Below, in pieces: positions 9,044 through 17,948 of a stretch of 64,000 nt of DNA (its first letter is position 1; every line of letters starts with the position of its first letter). The notes under the pieces are model-generated. The model searched no databases. It had not been told where the DNA came from and saw nothing but the letters and a program-made list of their open reading frames with translations. Source of the stretch: Paraburkholderia ginsengisoli NBRC 100965 (lineage in GTDB: Bacteria > Pseudomonadota > Gammaproteobacteria > Burkholderiales > Burkholderiaceae); contig NZ_BBJF01000025.1 of NCBI RefSeq assembly GCF_000739735.1, positions 1-64,000 on the forward strand, in the 5' to 3' direction. The position numbers were made by a program, and so were the translations under genes.

Positions 9044-9724
9044 ATGACAAAACTAACTGCCCCAAGCCTGCTGCTTGCCGTTTCACTGATTGCAGGATGT
9101 TCGAGTGCGTCCGGGCCGATGTTCAACGCTTATTCGATTGATTCGAACGATGGCGTCAGGACGTATCGGGTTGAATGCCAAGGTATCTTCGGAGGTGCCA
9201 ATACGTGCAGAAAGGAGGCCGAACGTATTTGTGGCGATAAGCAGATCCAACCGGTCGAGAAAATCGATCAGTTGGGTTCCAGCGACAACCGCATTTTCAC
9301 TTTCAGATGCGAGGCGCCGGCCAGTTCGGATGCGGAGAAGCCGGCTGCCGCCGCGGTTCCGGTAGCTGCGCCAGTCGTCCCGGAAAGATTCGATCTCAGC
9401 GGCGACACTAACTTCGACACCGGCCGCGCGACATTGACTGCTGCGGCAACCGAGAGGCTGGACGCATTGCTGGCTGCCAGCAAGGACACAGTGTTCAAAA
9501 AGGTGACGGTGGAAGGTTATACGGATTCGACAGGCTCTTCCCGGGGCAACCTGGAATTGTCGAAGCGCCGCGCGGACAGCGTCGAGCAGTACCTGAAGAG
9601 TCACGGTCTACGTTCCACGGACTACGTCACCCGAGGCGAAGGCTCGGCCAATCCCATTGCGTCAAACAATACCGCAGGCGGCCGCGCGCAGAACCGCCGC
9701 GTGGAAATCCATCTGACCCAATAG
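9044..9724 (+). CDS. OmpA-family peptidoglycan-associated lipoprotein
   Basis: 226 residues from the ATG at 9044 (AAGGAT upstream). The N-terminus is a lipoprotein signal ending in the lipobox LIAGC, so the mature protein is lipid-anchored. A middle region (SIDSNDGVRTYRVECQG, two cysteines) is followed by an Ala/Pro linker. The C-terminal OmpA domain spans about residues 115-226 (FDLSGDTNFDTG, VEGYTDSTGS, LSKRRADSV, GRAQNRRVEIHL) and contains the family's Asp and Arg that bind meso-diaminopimelate. Its likely role is tethering the outer membrane to peptidoglycan. It is convergent with the DUF3443 gene. The specific partner is unknown. Confidence 0.87.
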   Translation: MTKLTAPSLLLAVSLIAGCSSASGPMFNAYSIDSNDGVRTYRVECQGIFGGANTCRKEAERICGDKQIQPVEKIDQLGSSDNRIFTFRCEAPASSDAEKPAAAAVPVAAPVVPERFDLSGDTNFDTGRATLTAAATERLDALLAASKDTVFKKVTVEGYTDSTGSSRGNLELSKRRADSVEQYLKSHGLRSTDYVTRGEGSANPIASNNTAGGRAQNRRVEIHLTQ

Positions 9725-9741
9725 AGGATGACAGGCGGACT

Positions 9742-9775
9742 GGCACCCTAACTCTCCGTACGGGGTTGGGGTGCC
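9742..9775. terminator. Long hairpin between convergent genes
   Basis: A 13-bp stem with two G-T pairs, GGCACCCTAACTC (9742-9754) against GGGTTGGGGTGCC (9763-9775), has an 8-base loop. It lies between the OmpA-lipoprotein stop (9724) and the DUF3443 stop (9783). It is probably a bidirectional terminator, although neither side has a long T-tract. Confidence 0.55.
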
Positions 9776-9782
9776 GCGACTA

Positions 9783-11111
9783 TCAATTGGACACGTACGC
9801 GACGTACGGTCCTGTGCCGCCGCCACTTGAAGACGTCCCCGCGATCCCGACGTACACATGTCGTCCGTAGAAAAACGGGATTCCAAAGTCGAATGTGCCG
9901 GCCATGTAGTGGGCAAGATTGTTGAACGCGTAGTTGTCAGAAGTCAGCAGTGCCAGCGCATTAGCGACAGTAAAATTAATAGACGTTGTGGCGTTGTTTT
10001 GTCCCGTGATGGTCACCGCGCGCGATAAGGTGCTACCGGGGACATAGAAACGAAGGCTATTCAAATCAATGCTCGCATCCTGAAAGAACAGATCGGTCGA
10101 GCCTGAATCGAAGAACGCGCTCCCGGCAAAAGTGGCGCCGTTGTAAGCTGCGTTGAAATTCCCGTACTGATCGGTCGTCAATACCGTTGCACCGGTTCCG
10201 GCAAGCATGTTGTTGCTTTGCGTATCGATCCCAAACACCAGAGTGCCGGATGCCGACGCGCTTCCGTTCGCGGCCACCTGCGGCATCTCCAACACGATGC
10301 CGTTATTGTCCACCGCAAAGAAGTGAACTGGATTCGCAACTTGCTGATTCAATGCCTGAGTAACCGCGGTGCACGCAGAACTGTCGCACGCATAGTAGAA
10401 GCCACTCTGGTCACCGCTTGTACATGAGACGCCGCAATCGCGTGGATTCACTCCAACGCCAAGTATTCCATTGGCGCCCAGGCTCAACGGCGTGGAGAGC
10501 GCGGCGCTTTGCTGACAGTCAGTGGGCGCGGACTGTGTAAGCGATGGGTCGGAAATCACCTGGATCGGCACATCCTGCGCAATCTCACCGGACATACCGA
10601 TGTCCGCATTGCGCACGGTACCCCAGGTATAACCACTGCCGAACTGCGTGCATTCCGCGATTCTGCTGCCGGTTGAGGGTCCGGTCTGCGTCGGCAGCGT
10701 GGAAAGTGTGGCGGCCGGCACCGCGGAAGCAAAAAGCCGCAAGCCAAAAGATCCTGTATCGATCAGCACGTTGTCGATAGTCGAGCAGTTCGACGTGGCG
10801 TTCGTTTTCGGCGTGCAGATCGTCACGTTCACCATGGGGAAATTGCGTACGGCGAATGGCGTGGACGAGACGAGAACCGGTACCGTATTAAGTGCGGCAT
10901 TCGCCGTCGGTATCGCGGAAGGTTCCGGTGTGCTCGCCGATGTGACGCCTGTCGTGCCGGCGGGAGCGTTTGCCGGAGCATGGGTGGTTGTGTCGCCAGT
11001 TGTCGACGCGGAAGATCCGCCGCCTCCACTACCGCCGCACGCGCTGAGGCTGATTCCGAGCATCGCAACGATTGCCCACGCGAATCTTCGCATTGTGTCT
11101 GTTTTTTTCAT
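9783..11111 (-). CDS. DUF3443 lipoprotein with pepsin-like DTGS and DSGS motifs
   Basis: 442 residues from the ATG at 11111, which overlaps the DUF2844 stop (ATGA). The lipoprotein signal ends SLSAC (Cys25), followed by a Gly/Ser/Thr-rich linker to about residue 75. The sequence contains VLIDTGSFGLRL (Asp118), NGILGVG (about 214-220), FFDSGSTDLFF (Asp335) and FDFGIPFFYGRHVYVG near residues 408-422. In pepsin-like aspartic proteases the same order is seen: DTGS, DGILGL, D(S/T)G(S/T), then LG-x2-F-x-R-x-Y. From this I infer a pepsin-type fold; catalytic activity is not shown. It is periplasmic or surface-anchored and probably works with the co-transcribed DUF2844 protein. Confidence 0.85.
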   Translation of the reverse strand: MKKTDTMRRFAWAIVAMLGISLSACGGSGGGGSSASTTGDTTTHAPANAPAGTTGVTSASTPEPSAIPTANAALNTVPVLVSSTPFAVRNFPMVNVTICTPKTNATSNCSTIDNVLIDTGSFGLRLFASAVPAATLSTLPTQTGPSTGSRIAECTQFGSGYTWGTVRNADIGMSGEIAQDVPIQVISDPSLTQSAPTDCQQSAALSTPLSLGANGILGVGVNPRDCGVSCTSGDQSGFYYACDSSACTAVTQALNQQVANPVHFFAVDNNGIVLEMPQVAANGSASASGTLVFGIDTQSNNMLAGTGATVLTTDQYGNFNAAYNGATFAGSAFFDSGSTDLFFQDASIDLNSLRFYVPGSTLSRAVTITGQNNATTSINFTVANALALLTSDNYAFNNLAHYMAGTFDFGIPFFYGRHVYVGIAGTSSSGGGTGPYVAYVSN

Positions 11112-11581
11112 TGCAAGTCTTCCGCGCTCGTCCCCTGTGGGAGCGATTGAGGCAAATACGCGCGACCCGTGAAGGCACCCATATGCCCCCCGGTGTGAAT
11201 AACGAGTTCGTTCTGTTGAACAGTAGCGGGACCGTAGCCACCGCCTTGCGTTGCGTGGATGGCCGCAAGTCCTTGCAGATACGCGGGGAAATAGCTGCCT
11301 AGCAGCGTATTTAGAGGAGGCATCCGGGGACCATGCCACACGACGGCGAATACGGTGCCTGTCTGCGATACGTATTCGCGGACCACCGTGCCATACGCTA
11401 GCGTGTTTTCGTTGACGCTATATTCAACTGACCTTGCGCTCGCGCGCTGGACCAGTCTTGTTCCCTGATTGGTCGGTTCGACCGGCCATGTCGGCGTGCC
11501 GCCGAGCGAGGCATGCGCCAGTGTCGTCCCCATAAGTGCCGGTGCCACTACTGCGGCCCACAATATGCTGCTGATTTTCAC
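11108..11581 (-). CDS. DUF2844 family secreted protein
   Basis: 157 residues with an N-terminal signal peptide (hydrophobic stretch ILWAAVVAPALMGTTLAHA) and cleavage probably after AHA. The mature part begins SLGGTP and has the DUF2844 pattern: SVEYSVNENTLAYGTVVREYV, then FAVVWHGPRMPPLN and a C-terminal GHMGAFTGRAYLP. It is translationally coupled to DUF3443 by a 4-base overlap, a pairing common in Burkholderia. Function is unknown. The pairing suggests that the small secreted protein is a partner, substrate or inhibitor of the DUF3443 lipoprotein. Confidence 0.82.
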   Translation of the reverse strand: MKISSILWAAVVAPALMGTTLAHASLGGTPTWPVEPTNQGTRLVQRASARSVEYSVNENTLAYGTVVREYVSQTGTVFAVVWHGPRMPPLNTLLGSYFPAYLQGLAAIHATQGGGYGPATVQQNELVIHTGGHMGAFTGRAYLPQSLPQGTSAEDLQ

Positions 11582-12549
11582 TCATCCCCCGGCGTGCGAA
11601 ACTCCACAGACGGTCAGGAAGTTCGTCGAGCCTCTCAGCACCGCTGCGTCTGCGCCATTGTCAGTTCGAAGGTGGCATTTCGATTGATCGAACAGAACCG
11701 AAAATGAGCCTTATCTTGATGCGTTCTCCTGGTGGCGAGGGTGTCCTCGACGGAGGAGCGTTGTCAGCGAGGAGAGGGAGAAGGACGCCGCAAGACAGAG
11801 CCGGGTCGAATACAGGAAGCGAGAAAGCGGACTGGCAATCCGATTCTCGTAGAGAACGGTTTCATCCTGGCGCGTTCCACCGCCGCAAAGTTGCATAAAT
11901 TGAGTGATTGCGGAGAGCGGCGGAAAAGATTTTCTGTTTCGATAAATGCCGGAAATCCAGAAAAAACGCCACTGTTTGCAGTGCGGTAACGAAGTGTACT
12001 TTTATTCTCCATCGTCGATGAAAATCCGTATCTGCCGATAAATTCGTTATATTGAAAAATGCATTCCGGATACGATTTATAGACGGTTGTGTGCGCCAGA
12101 TTACTAAATTGACAATAATCTAACGATCTCGGTGATGATGCTCGCGCCGGTTGGTATTATTCAGTCGCACACGGCGAAGCCACGCACCATGAGCGGCTCG
12201 TCGTAGAGAAAGTTTGGGATGCGTGTCGCGACTTCTCTTTCGGAGACGGCAATGGGACGGAAGCGCTGAGTTAGAAAAACTTTTCGCTTGGCGAATGTTT
12301 CCATTGCCAAAAAACCGGCATTAGCAATAACTACCTATTTCCTCGTTTCCTCGTTTCCTCATTTACAAGGGAAGCACGGGTTGATAAAGCTCGGTCGATC
12401 GACGCCCCAAAAAAATACTTCAGGAATTCGCGATATGTGCGGGGATCGACAAGAGACGGCGCAGGCAAAGCGGCCCTTAGCCTCCGACAAATCCACGCAT
12501 CCAGAATAGGACACGCCTCTGCCAGTTTTAATCGAGGTGTGCGCTGTCA
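11582..12549. other. Long intergenic region, AT-rich, no gene seen
   Basis: About 970 bases upstream of both the leftward DUF2844 operon and the rightward hydrolase. No open frame has convincing coding composition. From about 11880 to 12420 it is clearly richer in A/T than the flanks. It contains a three-fold direct repeat of TTTCCTC(G/A) at 12338-12361. It probably holds divergent promoters; a small RNA cannot be excluded. Confidence 0.45.
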
Positions 12550-14451
12550 ATGCAAAAACACAATCAGTCGTGTGAGGGATACCAGGTGAAGCCGATACAG
12601 TTCGATGGTTGCGTGGGATGGCTGTATGAAGGCCATACCGGGTACGGTGTCGTTCTTTGTGAGCCGCTTGGGCATGAAGCCCTATGGACCCACAAGTTGT
12701 CGCGTGCATTGGCGGAACGTCTGGTGCGCGAAGGCATATCGGTTTTGCGGTTCAACTATCCATGCGCGGGAGACTCAGCCGGCGACGATAGTGATAACGA
12801 TCGATTTTCGCGGACGCTGGCGAGCATTCGAAGTGCAATCGACGTACTGCGCACGCATGCGAATACGTCCGACGTGACTTTGCTAGGCGTGCGCGCGGGC
12901 GCAATGTTTGCGATGCTGGCTGCCGCGGGGAAGGGCGCCGATGCGGTACCGCACGTCGATGCATTGGTAGCGCTTGCGCCCGTAGTGCGAGGACGCGCCT
13001 ACCTTCGGGAATTGTCGCTGGTCCAGAAGGGATGGCTCGATACCGCTCCTCCGGTTGTCCAACGGTCGGTTGGTGAGGAACCCTACATGAATGTGTTGGG
13101 CCATTGCTACCCGCCTGATCTGGTGGACCAAATAAAAGCAGCCAATTTGTGCGATGTCGCAAACAACGCGAGTTCGTTGGCGAGATCTGTGCTGCTCGTC
13201 GACACCGACTACGGCGAGAGCCCGCCGCTCCAGGCGGCTCTGCTCGCTCGCGGCATCGAAGTCGCGACCGCCAGGCTTCCGGAATGGTCGAGACTGATGT
13301 TGGACAGCCTCCATTCGCGGTTGCCGCTCGATGCAATCGACTCAACGACGCGTTGGATCATCGCGCGTTCCCAGGGGCCTGTGCTGAACGCACGACCGGG
13401 TCCGGACGCAGTCGCGGAGTGTGCCGCTCAGGATGCGTCAATCAACGCTGCCGCTGAAGGCGCGGAGGAGCAACTGGTTTTGATCGGTCCCGACCGACTG
13501 GTGGGGACGCTGTGCAGTCCCGCCGAAACGGGTTCCGTGCGGCCTGGCGCGCCGGCCGTGTTGATCGCCAATACGGCCGCCAATCCACGCATGGCAGATG
13601 GCCGCTTCGCCGTCTGTCTCGCGAGAGAGATGGCGCGCCATGGCGTCGTCACGCTACGGGTCGACGTGAGCGGTGTCGGCGACAGTGGCGAGCAGGGGCC
13701 GGACGACCAGTCGAGCGTTCCGTATTCGGATCAGACGGTCACGGACATCGTCGCGGCGGCAAACTGGCTAACCGCTAGAGGGCATCAGGAGGTCGTCGCT
13801 TTCGGCATATGCTCCGGGGCCTATGCGTCGCTGCATGCGGCTACGAGGGCGACCTCGCTGGGCGGGGTCATCGCGATAAATCTGCCACGTTTCGTCTGGC
13901 CCGCTGGAATGACGTTAGCGGAGGCGACAAAGCAGCGGCTCAATTCTTCTCGCGGTTATCTGGTCTCGGCACGCAACTGGCAAAAATGGACGCGGTTGCT
14001 ACGCGAGCGGCGCGATCTGCGTCCTATCGTGAGGACCCTGGCGAGAGGCCTCTTTGCGCGATTCCGCCTGCCGACGATACAGATCGCGGAACGGCTCGGC
14101 TGGCGACCCGGCGTCGCTACTGAACGCGGTGTCATGCACGAACTGAATCGGCGCGGCGTGGGGACGTTGCTGGTCTATGGCGAATTCGATCCTGGCATCA
14201 ATGAGTTGCACCGCCACTTTGGACTGGCGCATCAGGCATTCAAGGAATGGCGACATGTTCGCGTCGAAACGGTCGCGCAACTCGACCATGCACTGTTCGG
14301 AATGTCCGGAAGAACTGCTGTGATGGATCTTTGCGTTCAGACCTTGATTAACTGGTCTGAGCGCAAGGCTGAAGCCGCACGCCTTTCTTGCGATAAGGAT
14401 GCTGGGCCAAGACGAAAGATGGCATCGGCCCAGAACGGGGCGTGCAATTGA
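12550..14451 (+). CDS. Tandem alpha/beta-hydrolase fusion, exosortase-associated-hydrolase-like
   Basis: 633 residues in two homologous alpha/beta-hydrolase halves. The N-half (about 15-270) has LRFNYPCAGDSAG and the elbow LLGVRAGAM, where Arg115 replaces the usual Ser nucleophile. The C-half (about 305-600) has LRVDVSGVGDSGE and AFGICSGAY, with Cys421 at the nucleophile position. A possible late His lies in VAQLDHALFG. Paired hydrolases with non-Ser elbows are typical of proteins found with exopolysaccharide/exosortase loci, where their role is not settled. Here both are fused and lie next to galU, an enzyme of nucleotide-sugar supply. No signal peptide, so cytoplasmic. Substrate unknown; acyl transfer or esterolysis on a polysaccharide precursor is a guess. 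Confidence 0.75.
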   Translation: MQKHNQSCEGYQVKPIQFDGCVGWLYEGHTGYGVVLCEPLGHEALWTHKLSRALAERLVREGISVLRFNYPCAGDSAGDDSDNDRFSRTLASIRSAIDVLRTHANTSDVTLLGVRAGAMFAMLAAAGKGADAVPHVDALVALAPVVRGRAYLRELSLVQKGWLDTAPPVVQRSVGEEPYMNVLGHCYPPDLVDQIKAANLCDVANNASSLARSVLLVDTDYGESPPLQAALLARGIEVATARLPEWSRLMLDSLHSRLPLDAIDSTTRWIIARSQGPVLNARPGPDAVAECAAQDASINAAAEGAEEQLVLIGPDRLVGTLCSPAETGSVRPGAPAVLIANTAANPRMADGRFAVCLAREMARHGVVTLRVDVSGVGDSGEQGPDDQSSVPYSDQTVTDIVAAANWLTARGHQEVVAFGICSGAYASLHAATRATSLGGVIAINLPRFVWPAGMTLAEATKQRLNSSRGYLVSARNWQKWTRLLRERRDLRPIVRTLARGLFARFRLPTIQIAERLGWRPGVATERGVMHELNRRGVGTLLVYGEFDPGINELHRHFGLAHQAFKEWRHVRVETVAQLDHALFGMSGRTAVMDLCVQTLINWSERKAEAARLSCDKDAGPRRKMASAQNGACN

Positions 14452-14478
14452 GAGGATGCCTCCGCAGATGACGAGAGG

Positions 14479-14506
14479 TAAAAAAAGCGCGCTGGTTAAG
14501 CGCGCT
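14479..14506 (-). terminator. Rho-independent terminator of galU
   Basis: AGCGCGCT (14486-14493), loop GGTTA, AGCGCGCT (14499-14506). On the minus strand the stem is followed by a run of seven T residues. It lies 119 bp downstream of the galU stop and also separates galU from the convergent hydrolase gene. Confidence 0.85.
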
Positions 14507-14624
14507 ATCTAAAACTACATGACCATTACGATGAGGCGTGGGAGGACGCCCCATCGATGACCACGGTACCAGTATCTGGACAAGTGTGTTGTCAAACACT
14601 GTTAATCAGGCCTCGCAGATTCGG

Positions 14625-15500
14625 TCAGACGCGTTCAATGACATCATCCAGGTACTCACTAAAATCCTTGGCCACTTCCGGATGGCGCAACGCGAATTCT
14701 ACCGTTGCCTTCAGATAGCCGAGCTTGCTGCCGCAATCGAAACGCGTGCCGCGGTATTTGTACGCGAGCACCTGTTCGTCGGCGAGCAGTGACTGGATGG
14801 CGTCCGTCAACTGCAATTCGCCGCCCGCGCCCGGCCTGAGCGAGCGAAGGTGGTCGAAGATGCGAGGCTTGAGCACGTAGCGGCCCACCACACCGAGGTT
14901 CGACGGCGCCACGTCCGGCTTCGGCTTCTCTACGATGCCCGACATCTTGACGATCGAGTCTTCCCATTGCTTACCGTCGACGATGCCGTACGACCCGGTT
15001 TCCTGCGGCGGGATCTCTTCGACGCCGATCACCGAGCTGTGATAGTGGTCGAACACCTCGATCATCTGCGCCATCACCGGCGGCGTGCCGTACAACAGGT
15101 CGTCCGCGAGAATCACGGCGAACGGGTTATTACCCACCATCTTTTCCGCGCACAGCACCGCGTGACCGAGGCCCAGCGCTTCCGCCTGACGCACGTAGAA
15201 GCAGTCGACATGGCTCGGCTTGATGCTGCGCACGAGTTCCAGCAACTTGTCTTTGCCGCGCGCTTCCAGCTCGGCTTCGATCTCATAGGACTTGTCGAAA
15301 TGATCTTCAATAGCACGCTTGCTACGGCCCGTGACGAAGATCATTTCGGTGATGCCGGCCGCCATCGCCTCTTCGACCGCATATTGGATTAGCGGCTTGT
15401 CGACGATCGGCAGCATTTCTTTCGGGCTCGCCTTCGTTGCGGGAAGGAACCGCGTGCCAAGACCTGCTACTGGAAAAACTGCTTTTGTAATTTTTAGCAT
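14625..15500 (-). CDS. galU: UTP-glucose-1-phosphate uridylyltransferase
   Basis: 291 residues, normal length. It makes UDP-glucose from UTP and glucose-1-phosphate for LPS, exopolysaccharide and trehalose synthesis. Visible motifs are the nucleotide-binding start AVFPVAGLGTRFLPATKA, KEMLPIVDKPLIQYAVEEA, FVTGRSKRAIEDHFD, the active-site region GLGHAVLCAE, FAVILADDL, and the sugar-binding GRYVLKPRIFDHL and TRFDCGSKLGYLKA. Cytoplasmic. It has its own terminator downstream and a 300-bp upstream gap, so it is probably monocistronic. The family match is unambiguous. Confidence 0.97.
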   Translation of the reverse strand: MLKITKAVFPVAGLGTRFLPATKASPKEMLPIVDKPLIQYAVEEAMAAGITEMIFVTGRSKRAIEDHFDKSYEIEAELEARGKDKLLELVRSIKPSHVDCFYVRQAEALGLGHAVLCAEKMVGNNPFAVILADDLLYGTPPVMAQMIEVFDHYHSSVIGVEEIPPQETGSYGIVDGKQWEDSIVKMSGIVEKPKPDVAPSNLGVVGRYVLKPRIFDHLRSLRPGAGGELQLTDAIQSLLADEQVLAYKYRGTRFDCGSKLGYLKATVEFALRHPEVAKDFSEYLDDVIERV

Positions 15501-15803
15501 ACGAAGTGAAATGACATGGATGCTCTCTCAGGCCAACATTGCCTGAAATCGTAACGCTCCGGGCACGAGACTCGACCACGTGGCCGCGGCGACTTGCACC
15601 GTACGGATGCGCCGTTGCAAAAAAGGGAAACGCACCAGCGAAATAAGCGCTTGAAAGCAGGACATGTACGCCCTGAATCAGATGTGATAACTCTAGCTGG
15701 GGGCGATGAAGTCGCGAGTCATTCTAGCGACGATGAGGTCGCGCAAGTGTTAAAGAACGTCAGCGCTAACTCGAATAGAGCTTGGACAGCGGGTATCGCG
15801 AAC
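15501..15803. other. Upstream region of galU
   Basis: About 300 bases between two leftward genes (the LysR regulator stop and the galU start). It must contain the galU promoter and perhaps the end of the regulator transcript. No open frame with convincing composition, repeat or clear terminator was found. Confidence 0.4.
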
Positions 15804-16727
15804 TCATCGTCCAGAATCGCTACGGGGTGCGTAGCTTATTCTTTCTTCTTCGTATAGCCGATAGATGAGTTCGAGCATTTCCCGAATGTCCGGCGACTCG
15901 TCCAGTGCACGCATGCTCATGATGATGGGCGAGACGAGGGTAGGGTCGTCGAGTTCCTTGTAGCTCACATCGTCCCGCTTCAGACCATACACACTACTCG
16001 GAACGACAGAGATTCCTTCTCCTGCTGCTACGAGGCCCAGTGCTATCTGCAATTCCCGTACTTCATATATCCGGCGAGGCTTGAGACCCCGGTCTTCGAA
16101 TGCGGATAGCACCTGATCCGCGTAACTGGGCCGTGGCGCCTTCGGGAAGATGATCAGCGTCTCGTTGACCAGGTCGCTGAGACCGAGGACGGGTTTGATC
16201 AGGGAAAGCGGATGGCCCTCCGGTAACGCAACGATCATCTTCTCCTCGCGAAGAATGACCCGGCGGATGTTGACGTCCTCGTGCCGGATACGGCCGAACC
16301 CTACATCGATCTGACCATCCTTCAGCGCCCTGATCTGGTCCATCGTCGACATCTCGTGGAGGCTGAGTTCGACGGTCGTATTCTCGTCGCGGAAGCGCCG
16401 AATGATTTTTGGCAGCATTCCATACAGCGTCGAGCCGACGAAACCGACCGAGAGGCTGCGCTCGATATTGCCCACGCGTCGTGTCATCGATTCAAGTTCG
16501 GAAGTCTGAGCCAGCAACTGGACGGCATGAGAGTAAAAGAACTTGCCCGTCTCTGTCAGCTTCAAGGGACGCGAGTCGCGCTGGAAGAGTTGCACCTGCA
16601 GGATCTCTTCGAGTTGCTGTATCTGCCGACTCAAAGGCGGCTGGGCCATGTTCAGTCGCTGTGCCGCCCGCGTGAAATTGCGTTCCTCGGCTACCGCGAC
16701 GAAATAGCGAAGATGGCGCAATTCCAT
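15804..16727 (-). CDS. LysR-family regulator of benzoate/catechol genes (BenM/CatM/CatR type)
   Basis: 307 residues from MELRHLRYF at 16727; this ATG has GGGAGG 7 bases upstream, whereas the ATG two codons earlier is too close to it. The N-terminal winged helix-turn-helix (MELRHLRYFVAVAEERNFTR, AQPPLSRQIQQLEE) closely resembles Acinetobacter BenM/CatM. So do the effector-domain stretches VGFVGSTLYGMLPKIIRRF, REL-Q-ALGLVAAGEGIS-VPSS and VSPIIMSMR. BenM and CatM respond to cis,cis-muconate (BenM also to benzoate) and activate ben and cat genes. It is divergent from catA-ben, the classic arrangement for a LysR activator and its target. Whether it senses benzoate, muconate or both cannot be read from the sequence. 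Confidence 0.88.
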   Translation of the reverse strand: MELRHLRYFVAVAEERNFTRAAQRLNMAQPPLSRQIQQLEEILQVQLFQRDSRPLKLTETGKFFYSHAVQLLAQTSELESMTRRVGNIERSLSVGFVGSTLYGMLPKIIRRFRDENTTVELSLHEMSTMDQIRALKDGQIDVGFGRIRHEDVNIRRVILREEKMIVALPEGHPLSLIKPVLGLSDLVNETLIIFPKAPRPSYADQVLSAFEDRGLKPRRIYEVRELQIALGLVAAGEGISVVPSSVYGLKRDDVSYKELDDPTLVSPIIMSMRALDESPDIREMLELIYRLYEEERISYAPRSDSGR

Positions 16728-16731
16728 TTCC

Positions 16732-16846
16732 ATACCTCCCGGATATAACCCGATACTAAATCAGTGTTGGACGGCGCGTTCCGGCGTCCATTATTCTGCA
16801 TTCACACCCTGTTTCGACACCAGATTATACCTCCCAGGCATATTTA
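16732..16846. promoter_or_regulatory. Divergent regulator-catA control region with repeated ATACCTCCC(G/A)G boxes
   Basis: The same 11-mer, ATACCTCCC(G/A)G, occurs at 16732-16742 and 16827-16837, each followed by ATAT within two bases. The second reads ATAC-N7-GCAT (16827-16841), one base from the ATAC-N7-GTAT site bound by BenM/CatM. The first overlaps the regulator's ribosome-binding site, which would suit autorepression. Assignment is by pattern only. Confidence 0.5.
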
Positions 16847-16901
16847 GAGGGGTGCTAAACCAAGGGTTAACCCCACGAAAAATAGAGACTCAGGAGCAGA
16901 C

Positions 16902-17837
16902 ATGAACGTCAAAGTGTTCGATACGAAGGAAGCGCAAGACCTGCTGAAGGCTGCTGCTAACGTCGGCAGCGAGGACGGCAGTGCTCGCGTCCAGCAGATT
17001 GTCAGTCGGCTGCTGGGCGACCTGTTCAAGGCCATCGACGACCTCGATATAACGCCCGACGAAATCTGGGCCGGCGTTCATTACTTCAACAAACTCGGCC
17101 GGGATGGCGAAGCGGCCTTGCTTGCTGCGGGTCTCGGTTTGGAAAAATTTCTCGACATTCGCATGGACGCAGCGGATAAGGCAGCGGAAATCACCGGCGG
17201 CACGCCGCGTACCATTGAAGGTCCGCTGTACGTCGCTGGTGCTCCGTTGCGCGACGCCGTGTCCAGAATCGACGTCAACCCCGACGAGGACGCAGGGCCG
17301 CTGGTCATTCGAGGCACGGTGACTGGCCCGGACGGCGAACCGGTTGCAGGCGCGGTGGTCGAATGCTGGCACGCGAACTCCAAAGGCTTCTATTCGCACT
17401 TCGACCCGACCGGCGCGCAAAGCGAGTTCAATCTGCGCGGTGCGGTCAGCACGGCTGTCGATGGCAAATACGAATTCCGTACGCTCATGCCGGTCGGTTA
17501 CGGCTGCCCACCGCAGGGCGCGACCCAGCAGTTGCTGGATGTACTCGGTCGCCACGGCAATCGTCCCGCCCACGTCCACTTCTTTGTTACCACCGACAAA
17601 TACCGCAAGCTGACCACGCAAATCAACATCGAGGGTGATCCTCTGATTTGGGACGATTTTGCGTACGCCACTCGCGAAGATCTGATTCCGCCAGTGGTCG
17701 AAAAGATCGGCGGTACTGCACTGGGCATGAAGACCGACGCGTATAAGGAAATCGAGTTCAACATCGCGTTGACTCCGCTGGTTCAGGGTAGGGATAACCA
17801 ACTCGTCAATCGCCTACGCGCATCCGCCACGGCGTAA
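16902..17837 (+). CDS. catA: Catechol 1,2-dioxygenase
   Basis: 311 residues, the usual length for intradiol catechol dioxygenases. It cleaves catechol between the hydroxyls to cis,cis-muconate using non-haem Fe(III). The N-terminal helical dimerisation domain is followed by the catalytic beta-sandwich. Iron ligands are visible in family order: Tyr in NSKGFYSHF, Tyr in LMPVGYGCPP and two His in RPAHVHFF. It is the first gene after the divergent LysR regulator and lies 111 bp before benA on the same strand. Benzoate can therefore be taken to muconate by one cluster. The muconate-processing genes (catB, catC) are not in the window. Confidence 0.96.
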   Translation: MNVKVFDTKEAQDLLKAAANVGSEDGSARVQQIVSRLLGDLFKAIDDLDITPDEIWAGVHYFNKLGRDGEAALLAAGLGLEKFLDIRMDAADKAAEITGGTPRTIEGPLYVAGAPLRDAVSRIDVNPDEDAGPLVIRGTVTGPDGEPVAGAVVECWHANSKGFYSHFDPTGAQSEFNLRGAVSTAVDGKYEFRTLMPVGYGCPPQGATQQLLDVLGRHGNRPAHVHFFVTTDKYRKLTTQINIEGDPLIWDDFAYATREDLIPPVVEKIGGTALGMKTDAYKEIEFNIALTPLVQGRDNQLVNRLRASATA

Positions 17838-17948
17838 TCGCGCTACGCGGCTGCTCAGTCGTACCGCTGCTGCCGCTCATTTCTCCGCAAGATTCTTTCG
17901 ACACCGATGCGCGTACTCCATAGCTGGAGCACGCGTAGGAGAGTACAC

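Noticed and set aside
12359-12709. 116-codon leftward frame overlapping the hydrolase start
   Set aside because: It overlaps the start of a well supported gene, has no ribosome-binding site and poor composition.
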